From: Asterias amurensis
Taxonomy: Eukaryota; Echinodermata; Asteroidea; Forcipulatida; Asteriidae
Reading direction: 5' to 3'
DNA: 64,000 nucleotides
NCBI RefSeq assembly: GCF_032118995.1
Contig: NC_092668.1
Coordinates: 10,209,501-10,273,500, forward strand
Positions 35,507 to 46,436 of the stretch are shown piece after piece. The position numbers and the translations under genes were made by a program. The notes under the pieces were generated by a model. That model was not told the origin of the DNA. It worked only from the letters and a program-made list of their open reading frames with translations, and did not search any database. How positions within the stretch are numbered: the first letter of the stretch is position 1; each line of letters begins with the position of its first letter.

Positions 35507-36781
35507 CATTGATCTCCATTATACTGACTGGATAGGACATCGCGTCCAAACGCAGGCCGCGCGCGTATTTTTTCAAACGGGTGAAGACCGTTCGTCACAC
35601 GAAATGCGTTGTACACTTTTAAACGGAGTTGCTGCAAGCAGAGAGAAGTTTTCGTCCTTTTAATTGTCATTTGGGGATTAATACAATTGGAATCGGATCA
35701 AACAAACTAAAAATGCTGATGGTGAAGTCGTGCGCGGCTATCAATCACTGGAGGAGGGAAAACTGAGTCGGCAAAGGGATTGTCTTTCCATAAGTAGGTA
35801 GGCCTTTGCATTTTTTTAGCGATTCATATTATTATTATTATATCTAACGTTACAAATATAAGCCGGAAATTTAAACTATCTTTCATAAAAATAATTATTA
35901 TAGGCCAAGTATTTGTTATTTTTACCGAGCAATGCTACTTTTGTTTTCGCTCCGTTACAGATGGTTGTCTGGAATCGACGAGGACGGGAAGCCCGGATTT
36001 CAACAGATGTTTGTCATAGCATCAATAATTAAAAGGTTCGGGAAAGCGACAAGTATATGCGAATTATGTACAAGTTCGTTGAGAGGATCAGTCATCTCGG
36101 AAATAGCCGACTTCGTTATTTGTGACCAAAATAAAAATATTTATTTCTGGCGGAACAGTAAAACGGTTATGGAAGTTTTGCTGTTGGGATTGTTTTTCAA
36201 TTAACATGATGAATAGAAGCTTAACAATAAAAATACTAAAATTTTTAATGGAGTCAACTCTCAATTATCACAATGTATTTTGTTTTCATCTTTCTTGTTC
36301 TTTTCCCTCGATTTTAGCGAGTATGTAGATTGTAGTTCTCACTCTAGTGCCTACTCGAATTGTTTATTGTAGGAGCGACTCTTGTTTTGTCTTTATATGG
36401 TGTATTGCCATTTTCTCAATGAACTGAAAGAATAAAAAAAAACATGTACCTGAATCCCAGTACAGTTTCTCGGCCGAGTGTTTGTTTAGAAATTTAAATA
36501 TCATTATCATAATACTAATAGGGCATTTGATAGAAACAAATATAAAGTTAGTTTGCTTTATTGCATTTCAATCAGCAACTTTTTCATACTTCAAACTATC
36601 GATCGTCATGTTTTCCCCCCATTTCTATTCTCAATTTACAACTTCAACTGACAGACTCAAACCCGACCAAGTGCACATTAATTTACCCGTTTGAAGGAAT
36701 TGCGCCGACATTGTTGGGCCGCGTGTTTATGCACGCAGCATAGCGCAATGTCCTATCCAGTCAGTATAATGGAGATCAATG
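35507..36781. mobile_element. 1,275-bp DNA transposon with 38-bp terminal inverted repeats
   Basis: The left end starts CATTGATCTCCATTATACTG (35507-35544) and the right end (36744-36781) is its reverse complement with one mismatch in 38. Identical octamers GGTATAAG flank both ends, the hallmark of an 8-bp target duplication. That size and a CA start fit P-, hAT- or Merlin-like superfamilies; the family is not decided. Subterminal gaps share ttcaaacgggt in inverted orientation. The inside is CpG-rich near the left end, with a possible exon at 35959-36204. No transposase domain is recognised, so it is probably non-autonomous or carries captured host sequence. Confidence 0.85.
35959..36204 (+). 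CDS. Unrecognised exon-like open frame inside the DNA transposon
   Basis: After a ccgttacag acceptor at about 35958 the frame reads WLSGIDEDGKPGFQQMF, then IIKRFGKATSICELC, SSLRGSVISEIADFVIC and FWRNSKTVMEV to a TAA at 36202-36204. Codon composition looks coding and an AATAAA (36226-36231) follows. It is not recognised. It could be a remnant of a transposase or a captured host exon. Confidence 0.35.
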   Translation, partial: RWLSGIDEDGKPGFQQMFVIASIIKRFGKATSICELCTSSLRGSVISEIADFVICDQNKNIYFWRNSKTVMEVLLLGLFFN

Positions 36782-36789
36782 GGTATAAG

Positions 36790-37390
36790 TCATTGAATTG
36801 CACTTCCCAAAATTCAAATTTTGCAAACAAAACCGACCCCAATGTATGTTACATGAACTAAGGGGAGGGCCTTTATCGCATGGCAACGACCCTGCAAGGT
36901 TTTAAACGGACGTTTAAGAACGAGTCACTACTCTTTTATTCCCATTAATACATGCCCTTTTGTTAAAAAACACTAAAAAATACAGTTATAGACACATTGA
37001 CAGTGGAAAAATTCGAGGTTTGAAATATTTTTTCCCAAAACTTTGTAAAGAATCTGTTTCATGCGCGTGGGTTGTGCGTATGCGCGCACTGAGATTATGC
37101 GTGCGCGCTTAGATTACGCGCGGTTACTTTAGCTTTGAATTGAAGGAAGCCAGCTTGTTAGTAAACAGCTCCAGATGTTTATTTAATCCAATCTTATTTA
37201 TTAAAGTGACCCCTGAAAACCCCTTCAAAAAAGGATTTCAATAAAGCTAAAACTAGTGCTCATATAATGTTATTTTAGATTCATAGACGAAATCCAGAGG
37301 ACGGACCCAACATTATACCTTACAAACAGTTTTAAATACAAGTAATGGCTGTGAATGTAAGAATTTTGCAACCAACAGACAGTAGTTACC
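36790..37390. other. Gene B intron, no gene seen
   Basis: Contains a run of gcgcgc-rich dinucleotides near 37065-37125 and AT-rich sequence. A short T2 MITE piece follows at 37393-37455 (aggcagtggacactattgg after TTAA). Confidence 0.5.
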
Positions 37391-37529
37391 CTTAAAGGCA
37401 GTGGACACTATTGGTAATTACTCAAAATAATTTTTAAGCATAAAACATTACTTGTTGAAGCGCCATGAGCATCACATCGTGACGGACCTGAGCGCTATAT
37501 AAGAAGCAACTACTTCTAATATTATTATT

Positions 37530-38094
37530 AATATTATGTTCATTCTAGTGCAAGCTGTTATTACTTTATTACCCAAACGGGATAAACTTTGTAATTTTTA
37601 AAGAACTTGAGGCCCAAGTTACCATTTGGTTGTGTAGCAGAGAGGCTTAAACATTTCTTCCGCCTTTAAATCATGATAATCAACAAGGTGTTCTACCAAA
37701 GGCCTTATGTATGGGGAGATTAATGATATCAAAGAAAATCCCCAAAGAGCATGATACAAACGTTGTTTTTTACCTGTATATTTGCTAAGCAATCTTTCTA
37801 CAAAAATCCAAGCATCAAATGTATGAGAACAGTAAATGAAAATATGCTCATGAGTTTCTCTTTCTACATTACATAGCGGACACGATTCTTCTCTAACAAT
37901 ACCAATTTTAAGCAAAACATCTTTAGTTGGTAAAATTCTGTGTCTAAGTTTGTACATGAATTGTTTATCATCAGGATTCATTAAGTAGTTCTTAAAATCG
38001 TTGATCCATATCGCAGACCAATCAAGATCTTGACTAATACTGAATTTATTTTGCCAAATTGGTTGAACTCTAGGAACGACAATTTTGTTCCTAA
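37530..38094 (-). mobile_element. L1/Tx1-like LINE 3' end (right part of a split element)
   Basis: The minus-strand frame has IWINDFKNYLMNPDDKQF, YKLRHRILPTKDVLLK and a zinc-binding CPLCNVERETHEHIFIYC motif, the zf-RVT tail of L1/Tx1-group LINEs. A matching end (YIRPLVEHLVDYHDLK and KPLCYTTKW) recurs after the 6-Cys exons of the three gene B cassettes. The element is split by the L2/CR1 insertion at 38095-40594. Confidence 0.8.
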
Positions 38095-40594
38095 TAATAA
38101 TAATAACACAGCATTTATAAAGGCGCGCTAAATCTGGTGAAAAACCATTCAAAGGCGCCGGTCAAGATGGAACGAGGGAAAATTCTCAAGTGTTGGGGAA
38201 AGCAAGTGTGAACAGGTGTGTCTTAAGTTGATGCTGAAAGATGGAGATGTCATGGATTTTCCTGAGGTTTTCAGGGAGTGAATTCCAGAGCCTGGGTGCT
38301 GTAATGGAAAACCCCTGTCCCCGTAGCTGGCTAGACGAGACCGGGGAACAAGGAGCATGTTGCTGGTGAATCTAAGACCCGGTCTTGTAGTACGGGGAAT
38401 CAACAGGTTTTGAATATAGAGTGGGGCTGAACCTTGGAGTGCCTTGAAAGTGAGAATGATTATTTTGAATTTGATGCGTTGTTTGATGGGAAGCCAATGT
38501 AGATTATAAAGGATTGGAGTAATGTGGTTATGCAATTTGTTTCCAGTCAAGAGACGTGCTGCAGCGTTCTGAACAGATTGGAGGCGCTGCAGCGTGCTCT
38601 GTGGAAGGCCAGCAAGCAGACTTACAGAAATCCAGTCTGGAGGTGATAAACGCATGGATGAGTTGCTCTGCTGCCTTCATGGAAAGAAGACGTCTTAGCG
38701 ATGCGTCTGAGGTGTACGTAGGAAGGTTGGCAGACACGAGAAACATGTTTTTCTAGGTTCATGCACTGGTCAAAGAGCACACCGAGATTTCGTACATCTG
38801 TGCTTGGTTTGACCAGGGTATCGCCAATCTGAATGTGTTGGATGGGTACTTTGTTGCGGAGTTGTGGAGAGGAGATGATTATGAACTTCGTTTTAGAAGG
38901 ATTGAACTTAAGAAAGTTGTCCAGCATCCATCTTCGGAAGTCGTGCAAGCAGTTGGTGAGTGACAAGAGGATGTTGTCGTGATTACCTACCAAGTTGGGA
39001 CTGAAAGCTGTGTATAATTGTGTGTCGTCAGCGTAGAAGTGTCATTGTAAATGATGTTTCCTAGCAATTTGACCAAGTGGCGATGTATATAGAGTGAAAA
39101 GAACGGGACCTAGGACAGAGCCCTGCGGGACTCCATAGTATACTTTGGCCTCCGGTAATGATTCCCCTTTGAATTTGAACTAGTTGAGAACGGTTGTGAA
39201 GGTAGGACTTGATCCAGTTTATAGCTGTGCCCCCAATACCAAAATTAGAATGCAGTCTCTGAATGAGAACATCGTGGTCAATTGTATCGAAGGCCGCTGA
39301 GAGGTCGAGCAAGATCATCAGTACATCCTTTTTGTCATTGTGGACTTTAAGAAGGGCCGTTTCCACACTATGAAACTTACGGTACGCAGATTGGTGACTT
39401 TTCGCGCAGCTGGTTTTCTAAAAAGTGTGCGTTTAGTCTTGCAGCAACGACCTTCTCAGTGACCTTCGACACAAAGGACAAATTAGATATAGGACGATAG
39501 TTCTTTAAGTCATTACAGTCCAAAGATTCTTTCTTGATTACTGGGGTGATCAAAGCAGTTTTGAAGCTGTCTGGGAACTGGCCACTTTCGAGAGACATGT
39601 TGATCAGCCGGGTGTTTGGGACTACCAACGAGTTGTTAAAGATCTTAACCAGCAATGTCGGTAGAGGGTCCAGTGGGCATGATTTGGGAGGAGATCTCTT
39701 GATTATCTTGGCGATCTCGTCCTCCGAAGAAGGTCTCAGGGTTTCGAGGGTTCGACTCGGTGGTGGGGTTTGGTCAGAGCTACTGCTAACTGTGATGTGA
39801 GGGTATGGGGCCTGTTTGATTTGAAACCAGGTCACTTCTGATCTGATCAACTTTGCTCGTGAAATAAGCTGAAAATCTGCTCGCTAGTTCCCTTGGATGC
39901 GTGTCAGTAGGAAGCTTGTGGGTCGTTTTCCTGTGCATGAGGTGATTTGTTATTTCAAAGAGAGCCTTTTGGTTACCTTCACAGTCTTGTATTTTCTAGC
40001 GGTAATAACTAGACTTGGCTTCAGCGAAGATGAGTTTACATAGGCCACGCTGTGTTTTGAAAATGTCATGATCAATTACCAGTCTGGATTTCCGCCACCT
40101 CCTCTCTAGTTGGCGGCGTCGACGCTTTTCAAGTGTGATACGCTCATTATACCAGGGGACAGCAGGCCGATCAACAATGTAGCGCGTCTTCACAGGTGCA
40201 TGGGAATTGATCAGCTGACTGAGCACACTGTTATACTGATTGGCGAGAGCGCTAACCGTCGACGCTGGAGCTGTGCTGAGGGGAGATGTGAGGACGTCAT
40301 CAGCAAACAGCGGTAGCGGAGTAGGCTTTTCGTGTACTCGGGTTTCCGAAGGTTCATGATGCAAGTGACTGCACAGTGGTCAGAAATAAACTCGGAAGCT
40401 GATACCGATTGAATCAGAGCGTCTGATCGGCGGGTAATGACAAAGTCAATGGCGTGACCGGACTTGTGTGTATCAAAATCTACCAATTGTTGCAGATCGT
40501 ATTGCATAAGGAGATCACTCAGTACTCTTGACTCATTAGTGTTTTTGTCCCAATGAATGTTGAAGTCCCCTAAGATAATCGGTGTTCCCGGAAA
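38095..40594 (-). mobile_element. L2/CR1-like LINE, EN plus RT, with frameshifts
   Basis: Minus strand, 5' to 3': an endonuclease C-terminus with SGHAIDFVITRRSD and SDHCAV (about 40507-40320), a linker, then RT blocks GQFPDSFKTALITPVIKK and NYRPISNLSFVSK (39850-39380), LLDLSAAFDTIDHDVL (39366-39061), a YADDTQLYTAF motif (about 39045-39000), NFLKFNPSKTKF, RNLGVLFD and LHWLPIKQRIKFK (38993-38149). It ends in an (ATT)n-like tail at 38093-38107. Frameshifts break it into five pieces. It is inserted into the L1/Tx1-like element. Confidence 0.87.
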
Positions 40595-40975
40595 CAGTGC
40601 TTGTCTGCGAAGAAGTTCAGGTTGCCGTAGTTGGTCTTGGCTTTAGTCAAATACATCGGAGCAGACTCCTCTCCGTTATAATCTTTGACGACTAGCCAAT
40701 TACATAAAGGAGTAGCTGGACCTTCTCTTTTTTCTTCAACTAGGTTATAATCCACATGATGCTTAAGGCGACCTAGCATTCTACCGGCATTAATATTACG
40801 AAATGCACACATCTCAGCAATTTCTTTAAAAGAGATCAGTTTACCCTGTTTCACAATATGTTTTATCCTGTTAATACCAAAAGATTTTAGACAATTTTGT
40901 CCTTGGTGACGCTAACATTATTCCACAAAGGCATTTCTCTTAATTGTTTCTAAAACACTATAATGTTTACAATCC
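40595..40975 (-). mobile_element. L1/Tx1-like LINE (left part of the split element)
   Basis: The minus-strand frame reads KLISFKEIAEMCAFRN, MLGRLKHHVDYNLVEEK and TKAKTNYGNLNFFADKH, typical of the C-terminal third of L1/Tx1-group ORF2, and would continue into 38094 if the L2/CR1 element were removed. Truncated at its 5' end near 40975. Confidence 0.7.
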
Positions 40976-41279
40976 ATAATTCCTTCTATTATAATTACTA
41001 TTATTATTATTTATTTTATTTTTAATTATTTTTTATATTTGTTGGAGGGGGAGGGGGTACCTGTCCAACAATGCTTGAATGGGTATGCTTGCCCACTCTT
41101 GGGTTTGGCGTGCCAATGGGGTTTAAATGGCTGTCCAATTAATGTTCTTCCTAATACTTTCCCTTGGCAAATAACACAATAGTATTGGCACACAGGAAGT
41201 AATTTTGTCTCGCTGAATCACAATAAAAAGCTGTGGCATTTTGTCACAAAACAAAAGTTTCTGCATTGTGCTTCTTTTT

Positions 41280-41800
41280 AACTTCTTAATCTTTCCAAAT
41301 TCAAAGCACTAGACACAATTGGTAATTGTCAAACACCAGTCTTATTTGGTGAACCCAAGGGGATTTTAAAGCTCAGCCTCATTTTACATCAACTAATGAC
41401 CAATTACTATTGGTTGTGCAATACCTCCCATTTTCAAATGTTAAAATAAAAACGACTTACCCTCTTCACAATCAAGTTCAAGTGGGCAACGGTCTTCTTC
41501 AGTTCCTGGTCGTACTTTACATTGTGTACCCTCACCTACTGTAAAGAGTGCACACCCTTTGGAAAAGCAAGAAAGAACACCGTTGCTACACTCACAATCC
41601 GGTCCGCATTTTCCCTCTTTCCATTTCTCTCCATCAGCATATATAATCTTTCCCTCCTTGTCGACGCAATGATTTCCCACTAAGAGTGTCTGCTCTGGAA
41701 AGGTGAAGAAGAAAAGCCAATTACATAAAATAACATGTAGTTTAATACTTGCGCCCCTTCATTGCATTAAACAAATAAGTGACAATGGATGGTGGGGACC
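41280..41800 (-). repeat. Inverted paralogous segment carrying a VWC exon
   Basis: The reverse complement of 41340-41460 matches 57938-58065 (the intron after the VWC exon at 57722) in order: ttttattttaacatttgaaa, attgcacaaccaat, aaaatgaggctgagc. So a piece of gene B has been inverted or copied in reverse into this gap. Confidence 0.8.
41461..41679 (-). pseudogene. Inverted VWC exon, damaged
   Basis: On the minus strand, 73 codons between an acceptor ending ctcttag and a G|GTAAGT donor. The VWC pattern is complete except at the double cysteine: GTEEDRCPLELDC has Arg where the first Cys of CC belongs, with an extra residue after it. It lies opposite to the transcribed strand of gene B, so it cannot be part of that mRNA. 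Closest relatives are the VWC exons at 32320 and 57722. Confidence 0.8.
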
Positions 41801-41859
41801 TTTCAGGGATTATGATAAAGTCGGGGAGCAGCCACGAGCTTAAAGACGCTCGACACTTT

Positions 41860-42140
41860 TGGAAGTTGTCAAAGACCAGTCTTCTCACTTGGTGTATCTC
41901 AACATATGCATAAAATAAAAAACCTGTGAAAATTTGAGCTCAATTGATCGTCGAAGTTGCGAGATAATAATGGAGGAAAAACACCCTTGTCACACAAAGT
42001 TGTGTGCTTTCAGATGCTTTATGATTTTGAGACCTCAAAATCATATTCTGAGGTCTCGAAATCAAATTTGTGAAAATTACTTCTTCAGAGGGAGCTGTTT
42101 CTCACAATGCCTTATACTATCAACCTCTCCCCATTACTAG
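41860..42140 (-). mobile_element. TTAA MITE (family T2), inverted copy
   Basis: Begins after TTAA with agacgctcgacacttttgg and contains gatgctttatgattttgaga / tctgaggtctcgaaatca and ctcacaatgccttatactat, the reverse complement of other T2 copies. The far end is eroded. Confidence 0.75.
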
Positions 42141-42395
42141 TTACCAACATGAGCATAAACTTAGACATCAAATGAAATTATGGAAGAACCTACAACATAT
42201 CAAACCCCCTTGTGGGATATGAGTTAAGTCTTCAATGCCAAGTTATTTTCCTGAATAGACATCCTTCTTGTCAACCCTCTATGCCTTTTCTCCTCACACT
42301 AACTGCTTGAACTACTTTCATCATTATTGATAACACATCTTTGCCTCCTTGATTTCTAAGTAGTTTTGATATTCTAAATATCGCAGATATGGCAG

Positions 42396-42476
42396 GTATT
42401 GAACAACCAGTTGAAACTGAACAATTAGTTGAGAGTGAACAACCGTTAGTTATTGAACATTCAGTAGGTGAACAAA
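42396..42476 (+). CDS. Gene B acidic linker exon 1
   Basis: Twenty-seven codons between atggcag and A|GTGAGT, phase 1. It encodes GIEQPVETEQLVESEQPL and VIEHSVGEQ: no cysteine, rich in Glu and Val. Similar exons (27-32 codons) recur at 43474, 49066, 49638, 54379, 55447, 58661 and 63848. The composition resembles the repeats of the giant exon, so these may be unexpanded versions of the same linker (inference). Confidence 0.75.
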
Positions 42477-42607
42477 GTGAGTAGAAATCAAATGTGTGAG
42501 AAACTCAGTGTTAACGACATCATGTTTATACAACAGCATCTTTCTCATAGTCTAAATGACAACATAACACACATAAACCCAGTGTATTAGTGAAATGTTA
42601 GCCTTAA

Positions 42608-42990
42608 AGGAACACGTTGCCTTGGATCGGTCGAGTTGGTCTTTGAAAACTGTTCTGTAACCGTTTGTTATAAAATGGATATGGGTAGAAAGATGTTGTA
42701 AAAGTAGAATACAATGATCTACACAAATATGCCTCGAAATTGCGAGATTTTCTTTTAACCTCGTCGACTAACACGGTCGGCCATTTTTGGGAGTCAAATT
42801 TTTGACTCCCAAAATGGCCGACCGTGTTAGTTCGTGACGTAAAAAGAAAACCGTGCATTTTTTTAGTGATACTTGTGTGGATCATTATATTCTACTTTTA
42901 AAACCTTTTTCTAACCATATGCATTTCGTAACAAACGGTTTCAAACGCTTTTTATAGACCAACTCGTCCGATCCAAGGCAACGTGTTCCT
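42608..42990. mobile_element. 383-bp palindromic element in a TTAA site (T1-small)
   Basis: Arms of about 190 bp are near-perfect inverted copies meeting near 42795 (gtcaaatttttgac). It opens aggaacacgttgcc and closes ggcaacgtgttcct, with TTAA at 42604-42607 and 42991-42994. The paralogous intron at about 49285-49300 keeps the uninterrupted site (agccttaagttgg), which proves insertion with TTAA duplication. Confidence 0.92.
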
Positions 42991-43473
42991 TTAAGTTGAA
43001 AAAATTAGGTGGGGCACACAATCCCCTTGGGGATACCAAACTCATCCCAAAATTAGGAAAACCAAACTCGGTCAAGCATTGGTGGGTCAGATCTAATACA
43101 AACCAATCGATTAGAAAAGTATTATTGAGTTTTTTTTGTTCTTTTTATTTTAAAAAATTACATTAATATTCTCATAAAAATATACCCCTTGCACTAGCTT
43201 TGCAAACTTGTGGCAAAAGAATAGTGTTTGGAACTGTAACACAAAACTAAGCATGAGCTAAACGAAGACATCAAATAAAATTATGTTAGAACTTACAACA
43301 TACCAAACCCTCTTTTGAATATGAGTAAAGTCTTCAAAGCCAAGTTTCCTTTTTTGGAAAAGACATCCTTGTTCTAAACCCTCTTTGCTTTCTTCTCATG
43401 ATAACTGATTGTACTGCTTTTATCATTATTATTATTAATAAAACATCTTTTCCTCCTTGATTTCTAATGGTAG

Positions 43474-43566
43474 GTATTGAACAACCAGTTGATACTGAAC
43501 AACTAGTGGATGAACAAGCAGGTGTTGAACCACCGTTAGTTATCGAACATACAGTAGCTGAACAAA
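43474..43566 (+). CDS. Gene B acidic linker exon 2
   Basis: Thirty-one codons between atggtag and A|GTGAGT, phase 1: GIEQPVDTEQLVDEQAGV, EPPLVIEHTVAEQ. No cysteine. Near-identical to the exon at 49638, including the flanking introns. Confidence 0.75.
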
Positions 43567-44231
43567 GTGAGTAAAAACAACAAAGATGCGAGAAACTCAA
43601 AGTTAATGGCCTTTGTGTTGTTACCTCGGCAGAGTCTTTCTCCTCATAGTAGTGAAATATTCGCTTTAAGTTGGAAAAATCCAGAAGTTGCAAAACTTTT
43701 GTTCTGAGACTTAACTTAATTGACACCAGGGAAATAATCTCTTCCCGTAGGCCAAAACTATTGTGTTATGGGCCAAGGGCAAAAATTTGAAAGAATATTA
43801 GTTGGGCGGACCATTTAAACCCCTTGGGACAAACCAAACCCAACCAAAGTGTGCGAAAACAAAACTCATTCAAGCAATGTTAGATCGGAACCCCCCCCCC
43901 CCCCCCCCGAAGGAAAATGTATCACAAGGAATGCTGTCACAAAAAGAATCCTCTGTTTTTGCAAATTAATTGCGATCAAAATTGTATCGTGGAAGAACTC
44001 TCCTTTGGACTGTTTTGAAGCACCAAAAAGCAAAGTGCTGAAGTTATTTTTTTTTAACAAATTTAAAACTCATGAAATTTGGCAACCTGCTTTTCTTTTC
44101 AGGATAAATGATTGTACTGCATGCTTTCATCATTATTTTTTAATTTAGAATTTAAGCCGACTTAAATTGTCAATTGTCCAAATAATTGTGTTATTCTAAC
44201 CTTTTCCTATATTATCCCTCTACCATGCTAG
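43567..44231 (+). other. Gene B intron before cassette 1
   Basis: Holds a C-run at 43891-43908; the sequence is paralogous to 49731-50241. Nothing else recognised. Confidence 0.55.
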
Positions 44232-44354
44232 ACTGTGCAGCTGTGAGTTGCATATCGCCATTACTCGCGCTTCCCCCTCTGTGCCGATGGATTGTTTTAC
44301 CAGGGGAATGTTGTGCTAAGAATTTTGGACCTGATGGTATAGTGTGTGAAGAAC
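44232..44354 (+). CDS. Cassette 1 6-Cys exon (C)
   Basis: Forty-one codons, acceptor ccatgctag, donor C|GTAAGT, phase 1. Six cysteines: DCAAVSC, LPPLCRWIVLPGECC, VCEE. It matches the exon at 59903, where an earlier acceptor adds seven codons minus a small deletion. Joins in frame to the A exon. Confidence 0.8.
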
Positions 44355-44387
44355 GTAAGTTTTCGTCATACTCTTGTGTGATTTTCT

Positions 44388-44620
44388 TTTTTCTCCCCTT
44401 ACATAAGGCCTTTGTTAGAACACCTTGTTGATGATTGTCATGAATAAAAGGTTGGACAAAGTCTCTCTGCTATACAACCGAATGGTAACTTGCCAGAAGT
44501 ATTAAAAACCGAGATGGGCCTCAAGTTCTTTAAAAATTAGGAAGTTTATCCCGTTTTGGGTAATAAAGTAAAAACAGCTTGCACTAGAACCAATATAATA
44601 ATAATAACAAAACTACTAGG
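44388..44620 (+). mobile_element. L1/Tx1-like 3' fragment next to cassette 1 C exon
   Basis: A decayed match, in plus orientation, to the 37530-37750 LINE end: acataaggcctttgttagaa, ctctgctatacaacc, gggcctcaagttcttta and tttatcccgttttgggtaat. It begins about 30 bp after the splice donor. Also present in cassettes 2 and 3, so the insertion predates their duplication. Confidence 0.75.
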
Positions 44621-44920
44621 TTCGTCATGCATTTATGGTCATGTCCGTCTTGCAGTGATGCTCATGGCGCTACAACATTGAAACCTTTTAACAGTTGTGA
44701 CAAAGTGTGAAAGATTTAACCTTGCTCCACCTAAGGGGCAGCCTATCAATGATGTGGGATTCAATACCAAGGTCTAATTGCTCAACTGTTATGTTTCTGT
44801 AAGAAGGGAGGAAGCATCTATTCACCCCATATACATGTAAACCACATAAGAACTTGTAAATGCCATTAATGTTTTTATATTTGATTTTTGTTACTATTTT
44901 TTGTTTGTGGTATTTTCCAG

Positions 44921-45103
44921 CTCTCTCTGATTGCCCAATCGCTGTGAGTGTCCCAGAATCCTGTCCTGATGATCTGTGTTTGAAGGCAACCTGCGAGAGT
45001 CACCCTGAAGCTAAATGTATCATCAGTCGTTGTGGAGGATGCTTTACCAAGTTCTTTGATGATGGGGGCACAGCTATTGAGGAATGCAACAAGGATTTTT
45101 CGG
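44921..45103 (+). CDS. Cassette 1 8-Cys exon (A)
   Basis: Sixty-one codons, acceptor tattttccag, donor G|GTAAGT, phase 1. Eight cysteines: SDC, ESCPDDLC, ATC, AKC, ISRCGGC, EEC. It differs from the cassette 2 and 3 copies by DDGGTAIEECNKDFS against DDSGTVIEECSKDFA. Confidence 0.9.
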
Positions 45104-45661
45104 GTAAGTTTCAGTTGAAGCAATCTAAACTCTAAACATGCTTTTATTTTACTTTTTTTTAACAGCAATCCCAATTTTTTCGGTTTTTATGTTTTTCTCA
45201 ATATGTCTGCTTTAAACACAGTATTTTGGTGTAACAAAAGTGAAATGACTGCACTAGTGTAAGTATCTATGGGAAAAGATTACTTAAGACCATACAAATA
45301 GAGCCGGAGTATTTATTCTGAGGTATCAGTGCAACTCAGCTCTGAGACCAATTACGGACAACTTCAGTCCATTTTATGACTTGTTTTTACGTATTATATA
45401 GTGTAGCTGCACTCTGAATATAATTATATATGACGATTTGCTTTCAAATACTACACCAAATAGATGGACCAGTAAAAAGCTAAGAAATAAAGCTTATAAG
45501 ATATATAGACAAGTCTCCTTGGATGTGGTATTGAGTAGCTTTGTTTACTTGCAGGACACATAGCCCAGTCAGTCAATTGGAATGTTTTTTAATGGTTTCA
45601 TTTATATCATTTTCCACTCTTTTGTAAATATTTATGTACTTTAAGAATACTTCCTGGTTAA

Positions 45662-46066
45662 AGGCAGCAAACACTGTTGGTATTTACTCAAAACAATTTT
45701 TAGCATAAAAACTTACTTGGTTATGAGTAATACTTTAAGAATACTTCCTGGTATAAAACCTTACTTGGTTATGAGTAATGGGGATAGATTGATAGTATAA
45801 AACATTGTGAGAAACAGGTCCCTGAAGTAACGCAGTTTTCGAGAAACAAGTAATTTTCCACGAATTTAATTTTGAGACCTCAGAACTAGATTTTGAGGTC
45901 TCAAAATCAAGCATCTGAAAGCACACAACTTGGTATGACAAGGGTGTTTTTTCTTTTATTATTATCTCACAACTTTGCGATTTTCACAGGTTAGTTATTT
46001 TATTATGCAAATGTTGAGCTACACCAAGTGAGAGGAGTGGTCTTTAACAATTACCAAAAGTGGCCA
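45662..46066 (+). mobile_element. TTAA MITE (family T2) in cassette 1 only
   Basis: Starts after TTAA with aggcagcaaacactgttgg and ends near accaaaagtggcc; it contains a partial internal duplication of aatactttaagaatacttcc. Cassettes 2 and 3 lack it. Confidence 0.8.
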
Positions 46067-46069
46067 GGG

Positions 46070-46202
46070 GTCGATTTCACAAAGAGTTAGGACTAGTCCT
46101 CTAGGAGATATAAAAAATGGATGGCCAAGTTAGGTTAGGACGAGTAACTCATCCCAATACGAGATAAGACTAGTCCTAACTCTTTGTGAAATCCACCCCT
46201 GT
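46070..46202. mobile_element. Small palindromic MITE (family T6)
   Basis: Ends ggggtcgatttcacaaagag and ctctttgtgaaatccacccc, with inner gttaggactagtcc / gactagtcctaac. A decayed right end of the same family lies in all cassettes at about 47510-47572, 52850-52908 and 62210-62268. Confidence 0.8.
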
Positions 46203-46253
46203 ATCTTTTAGTATAGTCCTTGTTTTCAAAGTGTTTTGTTGACTTGTTTACAG

Positions 46254-46436
46254 ATTTGATCAGCTGTCCACCACTACCAGATACCATATCTTGTATTTCA
46301 CCTCCTTGTGCATACGGGCAACATTGTAAAGCATATCCAGACGCTATTTGTCATTCCACTTACTGTAGCATAAAGTGCGGTCTTCCTGAGATATTCCATG
46401 ATAAATACAACAACGAGATCGAGGATTGCTCTATTG
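46254..46436 (+). CDS. Cassette 1 8-Cys exon (B) with GC donor
   Basis: Sixty-one codons, acceptor tttacag, phase 1 both ends. Eight cysteines: SCPPLPDTISC, PPCAYGQHC, AIC, TYC, KC, EDC. The only way to keep phase 1 and avoid the in-frame stop (IGK then TGA) is a non-canonical donor: G|GCAAGT at 46437. The same GC donor is conserved in cassettes 2 and 3. It joins to the D exon in frame (ATTG plus AGGGC). Confidence 0.85.
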
